Shown piece by piece: positions 29,337 to 37,080 of a stretch of DNA of 64,000 nt. The stretch spans positions 1 to 64,000 of the forward strand of contig CANQOF010000006.1 of NCBI GenBank assembly GCA_947625405.1. Reading direction: 5' to 3'. Under the pieces are notes generated by a model. The model did no database searches, was not told the origin of the DNA, and saw only the letters and a program-made list of their open reading frames with translations. This DNA is from an uncultured Atopobiaceae bacterium. GTDB lineage: Bacteria; Actinomycetota; Coriobacteriia; Coriobacteriales; Atopobiaceae. How positions within the stretch are numbered: position 1 is the stretch's first letter; each line of letters opens with the position of its first letter. The position numbers and the translations under genes are program-made.

Positions 29337-32009
29337 TCATGCATGGTGATGCGCCTTCCGACGGCGATCCTCTATGGTCTTTCGCCATTCGTCTAAAGCG
29401 TTTACATCGTTCTCGAACTCTTGGATAGTTGGCAATGAATCGGGCGTTGCGAGAGGATCATCGTGTGCGTTGGTGAGCAATGAGCACTTGGTCATGTTCT
29501 CTTCAACAATCCTGATATCCTCGTCAGTTATGTCGGAAAGCCACTTCATCTGCTGTGTATGAATTGGTCGCTCCGCTCTCTTGACCACACCCGCCAGAAG
29601 CACCTGCTCAACAGCTCTCTCCCATGTTGATCTCAGGTCACTATAGCAATCACGCAGTTCTTTGCCAAGCTCTGCGTCAGTCTTGATTACACTGGTTTTG
29701 TATAGGCGCCGAAGATCGTTGGCCCTGTTCCTAAGAGCTCCAATGCGCTTCTTGACATTGCTTGCATCCCAATCAAGCTCATTAATGATAATACCTGTGA
29801 GCGCGCCTCTTTTTTGCACGGTGCGATAGGCCACCGGGACAACCTGTTTGGCCGAAAGCTCGGATATTGCATAACAAAACATGGGTTCATGAGTGAAGAC
29901 AACAACCGGGCGGGACTTCGCTTCTTCGACTATTCGCTCTGCGACGGCCGCACGCCAAAGATGATCGAGCGACGTTATTGGATCGTCAAGAATCACCGTC
30001 GAGTTGCCCGGCATCACATCTAATAGCGCAAAGAATCCCGCAAGCGCAACAATCTTCTGCTCTCCTTCGCTTAGCACGCTTCGTGTAGATGCGCTTGCAC
30101 CTTCCAGCATGATGCGCTGATACTCCTGACCAGCACGAGCACGTGTTGATATGGCGACTTGTTGGTTGGACGCCTTGAGTCTCTTGAGCTCGGCTACGAA
30201 CGCCGATTGCATCCTTTCGACAACTTCGACCTTCGAGACTGCCGAGATGAGTGTCGTCGCGGATCTGGTATTGCATTTCTTTCTTGCGGCTTCAAGTCCT
30301 TTCCTGGTCTCACGATTTTTGGCATCGCCCGCAAGCAGCTCCTTGTTGGCATCAATCCAAGCGCGTGCATTAAAAGCAAGCAGCTCAGACTTTAGCTTCT
30401 CCGCATTGTCTGGCTCCATGCCCTCGCGAAGCGACGTCATGCGCTGCTCAAGCGCGTCAATCTCGTCTCTTACGTATTTCCCGGCCTGCTGAGTATGCGC
30501 AGAGAGCGACTCGAGCATAGCTACATCGGGCACTGCTACAACAGGCTCGAGCTTCTGCATCAGCGCGTCCATCTCGCTTCTTGCTTGCTCCGTTGCCAAT
30601 ATTCCTATGCCAGAAGCGTCGCTCTTAACGGCCCTGACGGCGTTGACAAAACGAGTCTCCAGCTCGCTCAGGGTCCTGCTCTTCTCCGTCAGGTTCTTCT
30701 CGGCAACGCCGTTGACATAGGACTCGAAAGCATCCATGCGAGCCATGGTTTCGACTCCCAATGGTTGCTGACAAAGCGGGCAGAGGGAATCCTTCGGGAG
30801 CTTAGGATATCTGCTTCCCACATAGGCGAAGCTGTCCGAATACTTGCGCGCGGCTTCCCAGAGCGCTTTCCACGCATCGCTACCAAACCCATCCAAAGGT
30901 GAGTTATTGCTTGCGAGGGCACTCGCCGCTTTTGCCGCCTCCATCGCCTGATCTACTGCAGCACGCGCCTTCTCGAAGGTTTGGCCGAACGACGGTTGAC
31001 AGCATTGATACAACTCCGCCAGCCTTCCACGCATTGCCTTAAGTTGGAAGTGGCGTCTTTCGAGTTTCGGGAGCTCAACACTTGGCTCTGATTCTATGAG
31101 CTTGGGCAGCATCGCGCGTCTTGCTACCTCTTCGGGGCTGAGTGTCGCTTCTCCTATTAGCCTCGTCGCTTCGGCTTCGGATGAGCAGGACAGCAATGCC
31201 GTCACTTCCGGCAATGATCGCAGCTCAGACGGGATGGCCCTTGCATCGAGAGAATCTGTCAGCCGATTCTCTTGCTGCTGAATACGGTTGGCAACAGCCG
31301 TGATCAGCTCTGGAAGTAGAGCAAGCGATGAGATTACACCTGGCGCGTATAGGATTGCATTGTCCTTGTCGCCAATCTCCATGGCGGCACAGGCGGAGTC
31401 AAAGTAAGCGATTTCGGGAAACGTCGGATATGACGTCTCGCCATCCTTCCAAGTGAAAGAAGTCGGTATGCCATTGAGCTTGACACTGAACGAAGCCGAA
31501 GGCGTGACCTTGCTTTCGAATACATTTGAGAGAATGCTTTCCGAGCCCGTGCGAGAGGTGCATGCGTTGCGTATCATGCGGCTAAAACCTGATTTGCCTG
31601 ACCCATTGTTGCCATAGATGACTGTAATGCCGGTGGTAGCAACGTCTAGCTTGGAGCCTGGCTCTATGGCATTGATGCCAGTTTCAGCAGTAATCGACTC
31701 AAGCAATACCTCGCGCTGCGATGACCCTATGCTGCCAAGATCAGATGCATCGAACCCAGTAGGTTCAACAACGTTATCGATGCCAAGTGCAACTCCTGTT
31801 TCCTTACAAGCGGCAATGGCAAGAGCGTCCACCTGCTCGGCAGTATATTCGCCCTGCAATGCGATATGTAGTGCTGCAGAGCACCAAGATGGCTGGTTTG
31901 CAACCCATTTGAGGATGGTTGATTCAAGGCTTTGATTTCGTTCTTCCAAGTGCATGACCTCTGATTTCTCTACCGTCAAATCGTTAACCTTAGATTGTAC
32001 CCGAGACAT
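29337..32009 (-). CDS. AAA_13-type ATPase with zinc hook, probable defence protein
   Basis: The protein has 890 aa from ATG 32009 (TGGAAG upstream; ATG 31967 is possible). Walker A is TVIYGNNGSGKSGFSRMIRN at about 150. A long coiled coil follows, with a Rad50-like hook LCPLCQQPLG near 420. The signature is LSEGEQKIVALAGFFA, Walker B STVILDDPITSLD, and the His switch VVVFTHEPMFCY. The C-terminus is helical, ending MTKCSLLTNAHDDP. This is the SMC/RecF-like AAA_13 architecture of RloC and other anti-phage proteins. I do not see a clear anticodon-nuclease triad. Location beside a restriction system in phage cargo supports a defence role. Confidence 0.8.
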   Translation of the reverse strand: MSRVQSKVNDLTVEKSEVMHLEERNQSLESTILKWVANQPSWCSAALHIALQGEYTAEQVDALAIAACKETGVALGIDNVVEPTGFDASDLGSIGSSQREVLLESITAETGINAIEPGSKLDVATTGITVIYGNNGSGKSGFSRMIRNACTSRTGSESILSNVFESKVTPSASFSVKLNGIPTSFTWKDGETSYPTFPEIAYFDSACAAMEIGDKDNAILYAPGVISSLALLPELITAVANRIQQQENRLTDSLDARAIPSELRSLPEVTALLSCSSEAEATRLIGEATLSPEEVARRAMLPKLIESEPSVELPKLERRHFQLKAMRGRLAELYQCCQPSFGQTFEKARAAVDQAMEAAKAASALASNNSPLDGFGSDAWKALWEAARKYSDSFAYVGSRYPKLPKDSLCPLCQQPLGVETMARMDAFESYVNGVAEKNLTEKSRTLSELETRFVNAVRAVKSDASGIGILATEQARSEMDALMQKLEPVVAVPDVAMLESLSAHTQQAGKYVRDEIDALEQRMTSLREGMEPDNAEKLKSELLAFNARAWIDANKELLAGDAKNRETRKGLEAARKKCNTRSATTLISAVSKVEVVERMQSAFVAELKRLKASNQQVAISTRARAGQEYQRIMLEGASASTRSVLSEGEQKIVALAGFFALLDVMPGNSTVILDDPITSLDHLWRAAVAERIVEEAKSRPVVVFTHEPMFCYAISELSAKQVVPVAYRTVQKRGALTGIIINELDWDASNVKKRIGALRNRANDLRRLYKTSVIKTDAELGKELRDCYSDLRSTWERAVEQVLLAGVVKRAERPIHTQQMKWLSDITDEDIRIVEENMTKCSLLTNAHDDPLATPDSLPTIQEFENDVNALDEWRKTIEDRRRKAHHHA

Positions 32010-32046
32010 TGCCGCAACTTCCAAAGCAGCCGACAACAAATGCGAC

Positions 32047-32070
32047 TTTGTGACGCGCTGCGACGATGCC
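32047..32070 (+). promoter_or_regulatory. TTTGTGACGCG element before scaffold/capsid operon
   Basis: TTTGTGACGCGCTGCGACGATGCC lies 91 nt before the scaffold start. It is the third copy and differs from the terminase copy at only a few positions over 24 bp. It restores late transcription after the oppositely oriented cargo. Confidence 0.6.
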
Positions 32071-32137
32071 CGTACCGGTAAAGGTGCGGGCATTGTTCGT
32101 CTCTGCCCGCCTTACGAGACGAAAGGCAGGACGGAAC

Positions 32138-32671
32138 ATGGACGGTGAGACCAATGGCGGCCAGGAAGCCACGCAGGGTGCGCAGGACGCGTCGCAACAG
32201 CAAGGCCAGGAGCAGCAACAGGAAACGCAGCAGGGCCAGTCGCAGGTAGAGGCCCCCGACTACGAGAAGCAGATCGCAGAGCGTGACGAGAAGATCGCAT
32301 CGCTCGAGGCGCAGGTGGCCGAGGCAGCCAAGAACGCCGAGACGGCCGAGCAGCTGCGCGGCGAGATCGCCGAGCTCAAAGCCCAGGGCGAGTCCGACCG
32401 CATCGACTTCAAGCTGCAGCTCGCGGGCGTGCGCAACGTGAAGGCGGCACGCGCCCTTCTCGCGGACCACGGCAACGACGTGGACAAGCTGAAAGAGGCC
32501 GAGCCCTGGCTCTTCGAGGCCGCGGGCAAGCACGCCAAGGGCGGCAACGGCGGCTCCGGCACGACCGGGTTCCCCAACGCGGGCGCTGCTTCCGACGAGG
32601 GCAAGACGCTCAAGCACTGGCGCGAGATCGCGGGCCTCACCGACGATGACGACACCAAGAAGGAGGGCTAA
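32138..32671 (+). CDS. Phage scaffolding protein
   Basis: The protein has 177 aa from ATG 32138, with AAAGGCAGGACGG upstream. A low-complexity Gln/Gly-rich N-terminus (NGGQEATQGAQDASQQQGQE) is followed by a long charged coiled coil (YEKQIAERDEKIASLEAQVA...LRGEIAELKAQG). An acidic C-terminus ends DDDDTKKEG. This is the layout of DUF4355/minor-structural scaffold proteins encoded just before the capsid. It guides prohead assembly and is lost before maturation. The capsid gene starts 3 nt after its stop. Confidence 0.82.
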   Translation: MDGETNGGQEATQGAQDASQQQGQEQQQETQQGQSQVEAPDYEKQIAERDEKIASLEAQVAEAAKNAETAEQLRGEIAELKAQGESDRIDFKLQLAGVRNVKAARALLADHGNDVDKLKEAEPWLFEAAGKHAKGGNGGSGTTGFPNAGAASDEGKTLKHWREIAGLTDDDDTKKEG

Positions 32672-32674
32672 GCC

Positions 32675-33715
32675 ATGCCTAGCAACAACATCGCATTCGC
32701 ACGCAACTACACCTCGGTCATCGACGAGGTGTACCAGAGGGCGTCCGTCTCGGGCGTTCTCAACTCCGGCCGCCGCATGGTCCGCGCCGGGCACAACGCG
32801 AAGGAGATCCTCATCCCGAAGATCTCCGTCACCGGTCTCGGCAACTACACCCGAAACGTGGGCTACAAGACCGGCGCCATCACCTACGAGTTCGAGACCA
32901 AGACCTTCAACTACGACCGCGGCATCCGCCTTTTCGCAGACGTCATGGACGTCGAGGAGGCGGGCGTGAACGACTGCTTCGTGGAAGCAGGCGCCGAGCT
33001 CCAGCGCACGCAGGTGGCCCCGGAGGCCGACGCCTTCACCTTCGCGCAGATTGCCGGGCACACCGGCGTCACCGTCGAGTCCGAGAGCTACGCTTCCGCC
33101 GACGCCGAGGACATCCTGGAGGACCTGCGCACGGTAACCTCCGCCATGGACGAGAAGCAGGTGACCCTGGGCAGCCGCATCCTGTTCATCACGCCCACGC
33201 TCAAGGGCGTCCTGGACGACTTCTCCTACGCGAACCCGAACCGCTCCAACCGCGTGCTCGAGCGCTTCTCGCGCATCGTGGAGGTGCCGCAGGTGCGCTT
33301 CTACACGGCCATCGACCTGCTCTCCGGCGACGACGACCAGTTCGGCTACCAGAAGCGCGCAGCGACCTACGAACTGACCACGGACACCGAGGTCGACTCC
33401 GGCAAGACGTACTACACCCGCTCGGGGTCCGGCACTTCGGCGAGCCCATACGTGTACACCGAGGTCGCGAGCCCCGTGAAGGCCAACCTGGGCACCTACT
33501 ACGAGATGACCACGACTCCCGGCCTGGACATCAACTTCATGGTCGTAGAGCGCAGCGCGGTCATCAAGTTCGACAAGCACGTGGCGTCGCGCGTGTTCTC
33601 CCCGGACGAGCTCGAGGCGCTGGACAGCTACATGATGAAGTATCGCAAGTACGGCATCGTGGAACTCTTCGACAACAAGCTCGACGGCGTGTACGTCTCG
33701 GCCTCCACGGAGTAA
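32675..33715 (+). CDS. Major capsid protein
   Basis: The protein has 346 aa. The opening NNIAFARNYTSVIDEVYQRA SVSGVLNSG and KEILIPKISVTGLGNYTRNVGY with FNYDRGIRLFADVMDVEEAG is typical of HK97-fold capsids of Firmicute and Coriobacteriia phages. An inserted domain at about 225-280 (TYELTTDTEVDSGKTYYTRS) probably projects from the shell surface. The C-terminus VVELF-like stretch (YRKYGIVELFDNKLDGVYVS) is also conserved. The reading frame is intact. Confidence 0.88.
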   Translation: MPSNNIAFARNYTSVIDEVYQRASVSGVLNSGRRMVRAGHNAKEILIPKISVTGLGNYTRNVGYKTGAITYEFETKTFNYDRGIRLFADVMDVEEAGVNDCFVEAGAELQRTQVAPEADAFTFAQIAGHTGVTVESESYASADAEDILEDLRTVTSAMDEKQVTLGSRILFITPTLKGVLDDFSYANPNRSNRVLERFSRIVEVPQVRFYTAIDLLSGDDDQFGYQKRAATYELTTDTEVDSGKTYYTRSGSGTSASPYVYTEVASPVKANLGTYYEMTTTPGLDINFMVVERSAVIKFDKHVASRVFSPDELEALDSYMMKYRKYGIVELFDNKLDGVYVSASTE

Positions 33716-33717
33716 CC

Positions 33718-34056
33718 GTGGCGTCCACCGTGACATACGAGTTCTACTCGCAGACCTACGGGGGCGGTCTCTCTGAGGCCGCCTTCGCGGCATCGCTGCC
33801 CATTGCGGACTCTCACGTGAAGTGGCTCTGCGCCGTGAAGGGCGCGACGACAACCTGCAACGTGTTCAAGCGGGCGGTGTGCGCCGCCGTCGACGCCTTC
33901 GCCGAATACGGCGCGGGCGAGGTGGGCGGCTTCCAGATCGGCGAGTTCAGCGTGAAGAACTACGCGTCGCAACAGACGACCGGCGAGGAGCTGGCGACGG
34001 CCGCGGCGCTTCGCGAGCTCGGGCTCTCCGGCATGGCGTTTTCGGGGATCTGCTGA
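33718..34056 (+). CDS. Head-tail connector-like protein
   Basis: The protein has 112 aa from GTG 33718, two bases after the capsid stop. LSEAAFAASLPIADSHVKWL, FKRAVCAAVDAFAEYG and TGEELATAAALRELGLSGMA F form the helical pattern of gp6-like adaptor proteins that sit under the portal. The annotation rests mainly on position and size. Its stop overlaps the next start (TGATG). Confidence 0.65.
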   Translation: MASTVTYEFYSQTYGGGLSEAAFAASLPIADSHVKWLCAVKGATTTCNVFKRAVCAAVDAFAEYGAGEVGGFQIGEFSVKNYASQQTTGEELATAAALRELGLSGMAFSGIC

Positions 34057-34382
34057 TGAGGTCGATCCGCCCGATACCGAGATCGGCCTTGCCCGACATG
34101 ATGACCGTGCGGGCGCCGCTTCCCGACGGCACCTACGACGAGCCCGAGCTGATCTGCAACGTGCGCTTCGAGCGGACGCAGAGGGTCTCGGACGACGACC
34201 ACAGGAGCGCGGACGCCGGAGGCGGGACCGTCTTCGTCGACGCGGTCAACTCCATCGGCGCGTTCGAGGTAGTGGCTGGGTCGAGGGTGGCCGTCGGCGG
34301 CCGCTCCATGTACGTGGCCGAGTCGCACGCCTGCTGCGACCTGTTTGGGCGCGTGCACCACTGGGAACTCAAGGTGAGGTGA
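34056..34382 (+). CDS. Minor capsid / head-closure protein
   Basis: The protein has 108 aa from ATG 34056, overlapping the previous stop. It has a beta-rich sequence (MTVRAPLPDGTYDEPELICN VRFERTQ, TVFVDAVNSIGAFEVVAGSR VAVGGRSMYVAESHACCD). This fits the Minor_capsid_1/head-closure group encoded after connectors in this phage type. It is presumed to seal the head and dock the tail. Confidence 0.62.
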   Translation: MRSIRPIPRSALPDMMTVRAPLPDGTYDEPELICNVRFERTQRVSDDDHRSADAGGGTVFVDAVNSIGAFEVVAGSRVAVGGRSMYVAESHACCDLFGRVHHWELKVR

Positions 34383-34388
34383 TTCTCC

Positions 34389-34775
34389 TTGCAGCTTTCG
34401 TTTCTTATCGCGAAGGCCCTGCTAGAGGGCGACTTCGCAAGCTACTTCGCAAGTGTTCCGTCGGCGGCCGACGACCCCGAGCCCATCGTCGTGCGCGAGG
34501 GTAGGTTCGAGCGCGAGGCGCGGATGGAGGACGAGGAGCGCGGGACAGTAACTGTCGCCGTGCTCGTCGTGCGCGAGGTCGAGGCCCAGGCCGAGGCGGA
34601 TGCCCAGGCCTGCGAGCGCTGGATCCGCACCTACGGCTGGGAGCCGGTCGCCGAGAACGGCAGCTGGCGCATCTGCGGCCTGGACACGACGGCGCCTGCC
34701 TTCAAGGAGCGCGACGGGTCCGGCCGCTTCGTGTACCAGTTCGACGTGAGGCTAACGGTGGTGAGGAGCCTATGA
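34389..34775 (+). CDS. Minor capsid / tail-completion-like protein
   Basis: The protein has 128 aa from TTG 34389, preceded by AGGTGAGG. The sequence MQLSFLIAKALLEGDFASYF ends with ERDGSGRFVYQFDVRLTVVR SL. That C-terminal beta pair is typical of minor capsid 2/3 or tail-terminator proteins. In ordinary siphophages the major tail protein follows next. Here it is followed only by a 49-aa gene. Confidence 0.55.
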   Translation: MQLSFLIAKALLEGDFASYFASVPSAADDPEPIVVREGRFEREARMEDEERGTVTVAVLVVREVEAQAEADAQACERWIRTYGWEPVAENGSWRICGLDTTAPAFKERDGSGRFVYQFDVRLTVVRSL

Positions 34776-34921
34776 GCGACAAGACCAGGCGCGTGAACAA
34801 CGCGGGGCGCACGCCCGAGCCCGTCGTGAAGCGGGCAAGGCCTTTCGGCAAGGACGACCGCGCGGCTCGCGAGTCGCAACGGCGGGCGTCCTCCTACGGG
34901 AGAGCGAGGGGCAACGCATGA
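34772..34921 (+). CDS. Small basic phage protein, 49 aa
   Basis: The ATG at 34772 overlaps the previous stop, and TGA 34919-34921 overlaps the Dit start. The sequence is strongly basic and disordered (MSDKTRRVNNAGRTPEPVVK, then RARPFGKDDRAARESQRRAS). No family recognised. It occupies the place where the tail tube, tail-assembly chaperones and tape measure would normally be. It could be a genuine small protein or the scar of a deletion that fused gene ends in frame. Confidence 0.5.
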   Translation: MSDKTRRVNNAGRTPEPVVKRARPFGKDDRAARESQRRASSYGRARGNA

Positions 34922-35637
34922 GGTCGATCGTCTACGCCGGCAACGACTTCTCCGACATCTGCAGCGCGGAGGTGGTCGCAAGATCCGCGAACCCCATCAT
35001 CGCAGAGTACATGCGCGTCCCCGGCCGTGCCGGGGCGCTGCTCGTCACGGGCTACATCCCGCCGGTCGACGTGACCGTGCGGCTCTTCATGGACATGGGC
35101 TACAACCCCGGCTTCACCGGCATGGCACAGATGCGGGCAAAGGTGCGCCGCTGGCTGTCGTGGCCCGGCGGCGGGAACCTGATACTTCCCGATGACCCGG
35201 AGGTCGAATACCGCGACGTGATCCTCGTCGGCGCGGCCGACTGGTCGAACCTCTTCGAGGACGGCGAGTGCCAGCTGACGTTCACGCTGTTCGACCCCAT
35301 CGGGTGGGGTGCCGAGCGCGTGGAGCGCACGGCCCGCTTCGACGTGGGCGGCAACTGGCCGACCCTGCCCGAGATCCGGCTCGTGGCGGCTGCCGGATCC
35401 TACCTGCAAGTCTCCGTGCCGTCAATCGGGCGCAGCATCCGCGTAGACTACGAGTTCGCCGGCGGCGAGGCCGTGATCGTCGACTGCCAGGGCGAGACGG
35501 TGCGCATCAACGACACCGACGCTCGTGACTGCGTGGCGCTTGCGAGCGACTTCTTCGCGCTCGAGCCCGGCGAGGCGATCCTATCGACGTCCAACTGCAC
35601 CTATGTGGAGACGCGCTTCTCCGAGAGGTGGGCGTGA
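34918..35637 (+). CDS. Distal tail protein (Dit-like)
   Basis: The protein has 239 aa. MRSIVYAGNDFSDICSAEVV, GRAGALLVTGYIPPVDVTVR LF and AKVRRWLSWPGGGNLILPDD, then LTFTLFDPIGWG, match the Sipho_tail (PF05709) Dit family. Dit forms the hub at the tail tip joining tube to receptor-binding proteins. Its presence implies a long-tailed ancestor, which makes the missing tape measure upstream striking. Its stop overlaps the Tal-like start (TGATG). Confidence 0.8.
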   Translation: MRSIVYAGNDFSDICSAEVVARSANPIIAEYMRVPGRAGALLVTGYIPPVDVTVRLFMDMGYNPGFTGMAQMRAKVRRWLSWPGGGNLILPDDPEVEYRDVILVGAADWSNLFEDGECQLTFTLFDPIGWGAERVERTARFDVGGNWPTLPEIRLVAAAGSYLQVSVPSIGRSIRVDYEFAGGEAVIVDCQGETVRINDTDARDCVALASDFFALEPGEAILSTSNCTYVETRFSERWA

Positions 35638-36857
35638 TGGCGAGCATGGTGCCGACGCTCTACTGGTTCGACCGCTGGGACGAGCGCATCGGACTTTTGC
35701 GCGTTGTCGGCGAGCTCGTGCACACCGAGGAGCTGAACGGCGAGGACACGCTCGAGTTCTGCAGCTACGAGGTGCCGGCAAAGGGCGATCGTCTGCTTTG
35801 GCTCGACGGTGAGACCTGGCGCGAGCATGTTGTCGTGAGGACCGAGGAGCCGCTCGAGGGGCTCTGTTCCGTGTATGCCGAATCATCCTTGTGTGAGATG
35901 TTGGACGACTTCATCGAGGAGGCCCAGCTGGTCTCCCGCACGGCGTGGCAGGCCCTGACGGCGGTGCTCGCGCCGACGAGATGGTCGATCGCGTACTGCG
36001 CATCCCTTGGAACCGCCGGGGCGCTCATATACCACCAGAACGCAATCTGGGCACTCCGGCGCGTCGCCGAGGTTTGGGGCGGCGAGGTTACGCCGGTCAT
36101 CACGGTTGCGAACGGGCGCGTGGCATCGAGGGCGATCCGCCTGGACGAGGAGCGTGGCGAGTGGCGCGGGCTGCGCTTCACCTACGGCAAGAACATGGCC
36201 GGATGCACGCGCACGGTGCTCGAGCAGGACGTGTACACGGCGCTCTACGGCTTCGGGGCGGGCCTGCCCTTCACCGACGAGGATGGCAACTACAAGGCCG
36301 GATACCGGCGCAAGCTCACCTTCGGCGACATCAACGGCGGGCTGAACTACGTGGCCGACGAGAGCGCGAAGCTGGTCTGGGGCCGCTGGAACGCGAACCG
36401 CACCGCCAGGGTACATTCCTTTGGGCAGGTGACGTTCTCCGACGTTACCGAGCCCGAGAGGCTGATCGTGCTAACGCGGCGGGCCCTAGCTGAGGCGACG
36501 CAGCCAAAGGTGAGCTACGAGATCGACGTGGCGGCGCTCGACGGCGACGACGCCGAGCTGGGAGACACCGTGGCCGTGATCGACACGTCGCGGGACCCCG
36601 AATGGCGTTTGACTGCGAGGATCGTGCGGCGTGTGCGCACGTTCGGCGAGACGGTTGTGGCCCGTGTGACCGTGGGCACTGTCCAGAAGGCCGACTACGA
36701 GCAGGTGAGCGCCCTGGCGGCCGACGTTGCCACGCTGCAGAACGACGTCGTCGGCATCGACGGCAACCTGACGAGCGCGGCTTCCACCGAGCGCGTGAAC
36801 GAGACCGTCACCGAGGCGATCGACGACCTGGACGAGCTCGCGGACCTGGACTTCTAA
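35637..36857 (+). CDS. Tail-tip protein (Tal/Prophage_tail-like)
   Basis: The protein has 406 aa from ATG 35637. The N-terminal beta domain (GLLRVVGELVHTEELNGEDT LEF) plus EEPLEGLCSVYAESSLCEML and the fold core VTPVITVANGR match the Prophage_tail/endopeptidase-tail group that forms the tip below Dit. It ends in a short helical segment (QVSALAADVATLQNDVVGID) rather than a long lytic domain. It probably links Dit to the fibres. Confidence 0.75.
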   Translation: MASMVPTLYWFDRWDERIGLLRVVGELVHTEELNGEDTLEFCSYEVPAKGDRLLWLDGETWREHVVVRTEEPLEGLCSVYAESSLCEMLDDFIEEAQLVSRTAWQALTAVLAPTRWSIAYCASLGTAGALIYHQNAIWALRRVAEVWGGEVTPVITVANGRVASRAIRLDEERGEWRGLRFTYGKNMAGCTRTVLEQDVYTALYGFGAGLPFTDEDGNYKAGYRRKLTFGDINGGLNYVADESAKLVWGRWNANRTARVHSFGQVTFSDVTEPERLIVLTRRALAEATQPKVSYEIDVAALDGDDAELGDTVAVIDTSRDPEWRLTARIVRRVRTFGETVVARVTVGTVQKADYEQVSALAADVATLQNDVVGIDGNLTSAASTERVNETVTEAIDDLDELADLDF

Positions 36858-36894
36858 GACCTTATGCCCTGCATTCCTGACTGAGCAGCCCCAG

Positions 36895-37018
36895 CCGCGG
36901 TGCGCTGGAGCCAACCTGCCCTGCGAGCCTGCAGGCACGTGAGCGCGAAGCGCACCGCGGACGGGGCCGGACGTTGCGCGGCATTGGAGTGCCGGCACGT
37001 GGGAGCTGCGGCGCAACG
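36895..37018 (+). ncRNA. Two tandem GC-rich hairpins before the fibre gene
   Basis: CCGCGGTGCGC (36895-36905) pairs exactly with GCGCACCGCGG (36950-36960). CGTTGCGC (36972-36979) pairs exactly with GCGCAACG (37011-37018). Both loops contain a GGCACGTGRG motif. The first also contains GAGCGCGAAG, as does arm B of the large palindrome. The pair may be terminators, an RNA element or protein sites. TTGTGAC at 37029-37035, a weaker form of the late element, follows. Confidence 0.35.
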
Positions 37019-37080
37019 CTCGGACGAGTTGTGACAAGAGCTGATGATTTCCCCAGTTGGATTATGAAATTGGAGGTGCC

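Noticed and set aside
36858-37080. Group II intron or retron between tail-tip and fibre genes
   Set aside because: No reverse transcriptase and no domain V-like hairpin; only two simple stems.
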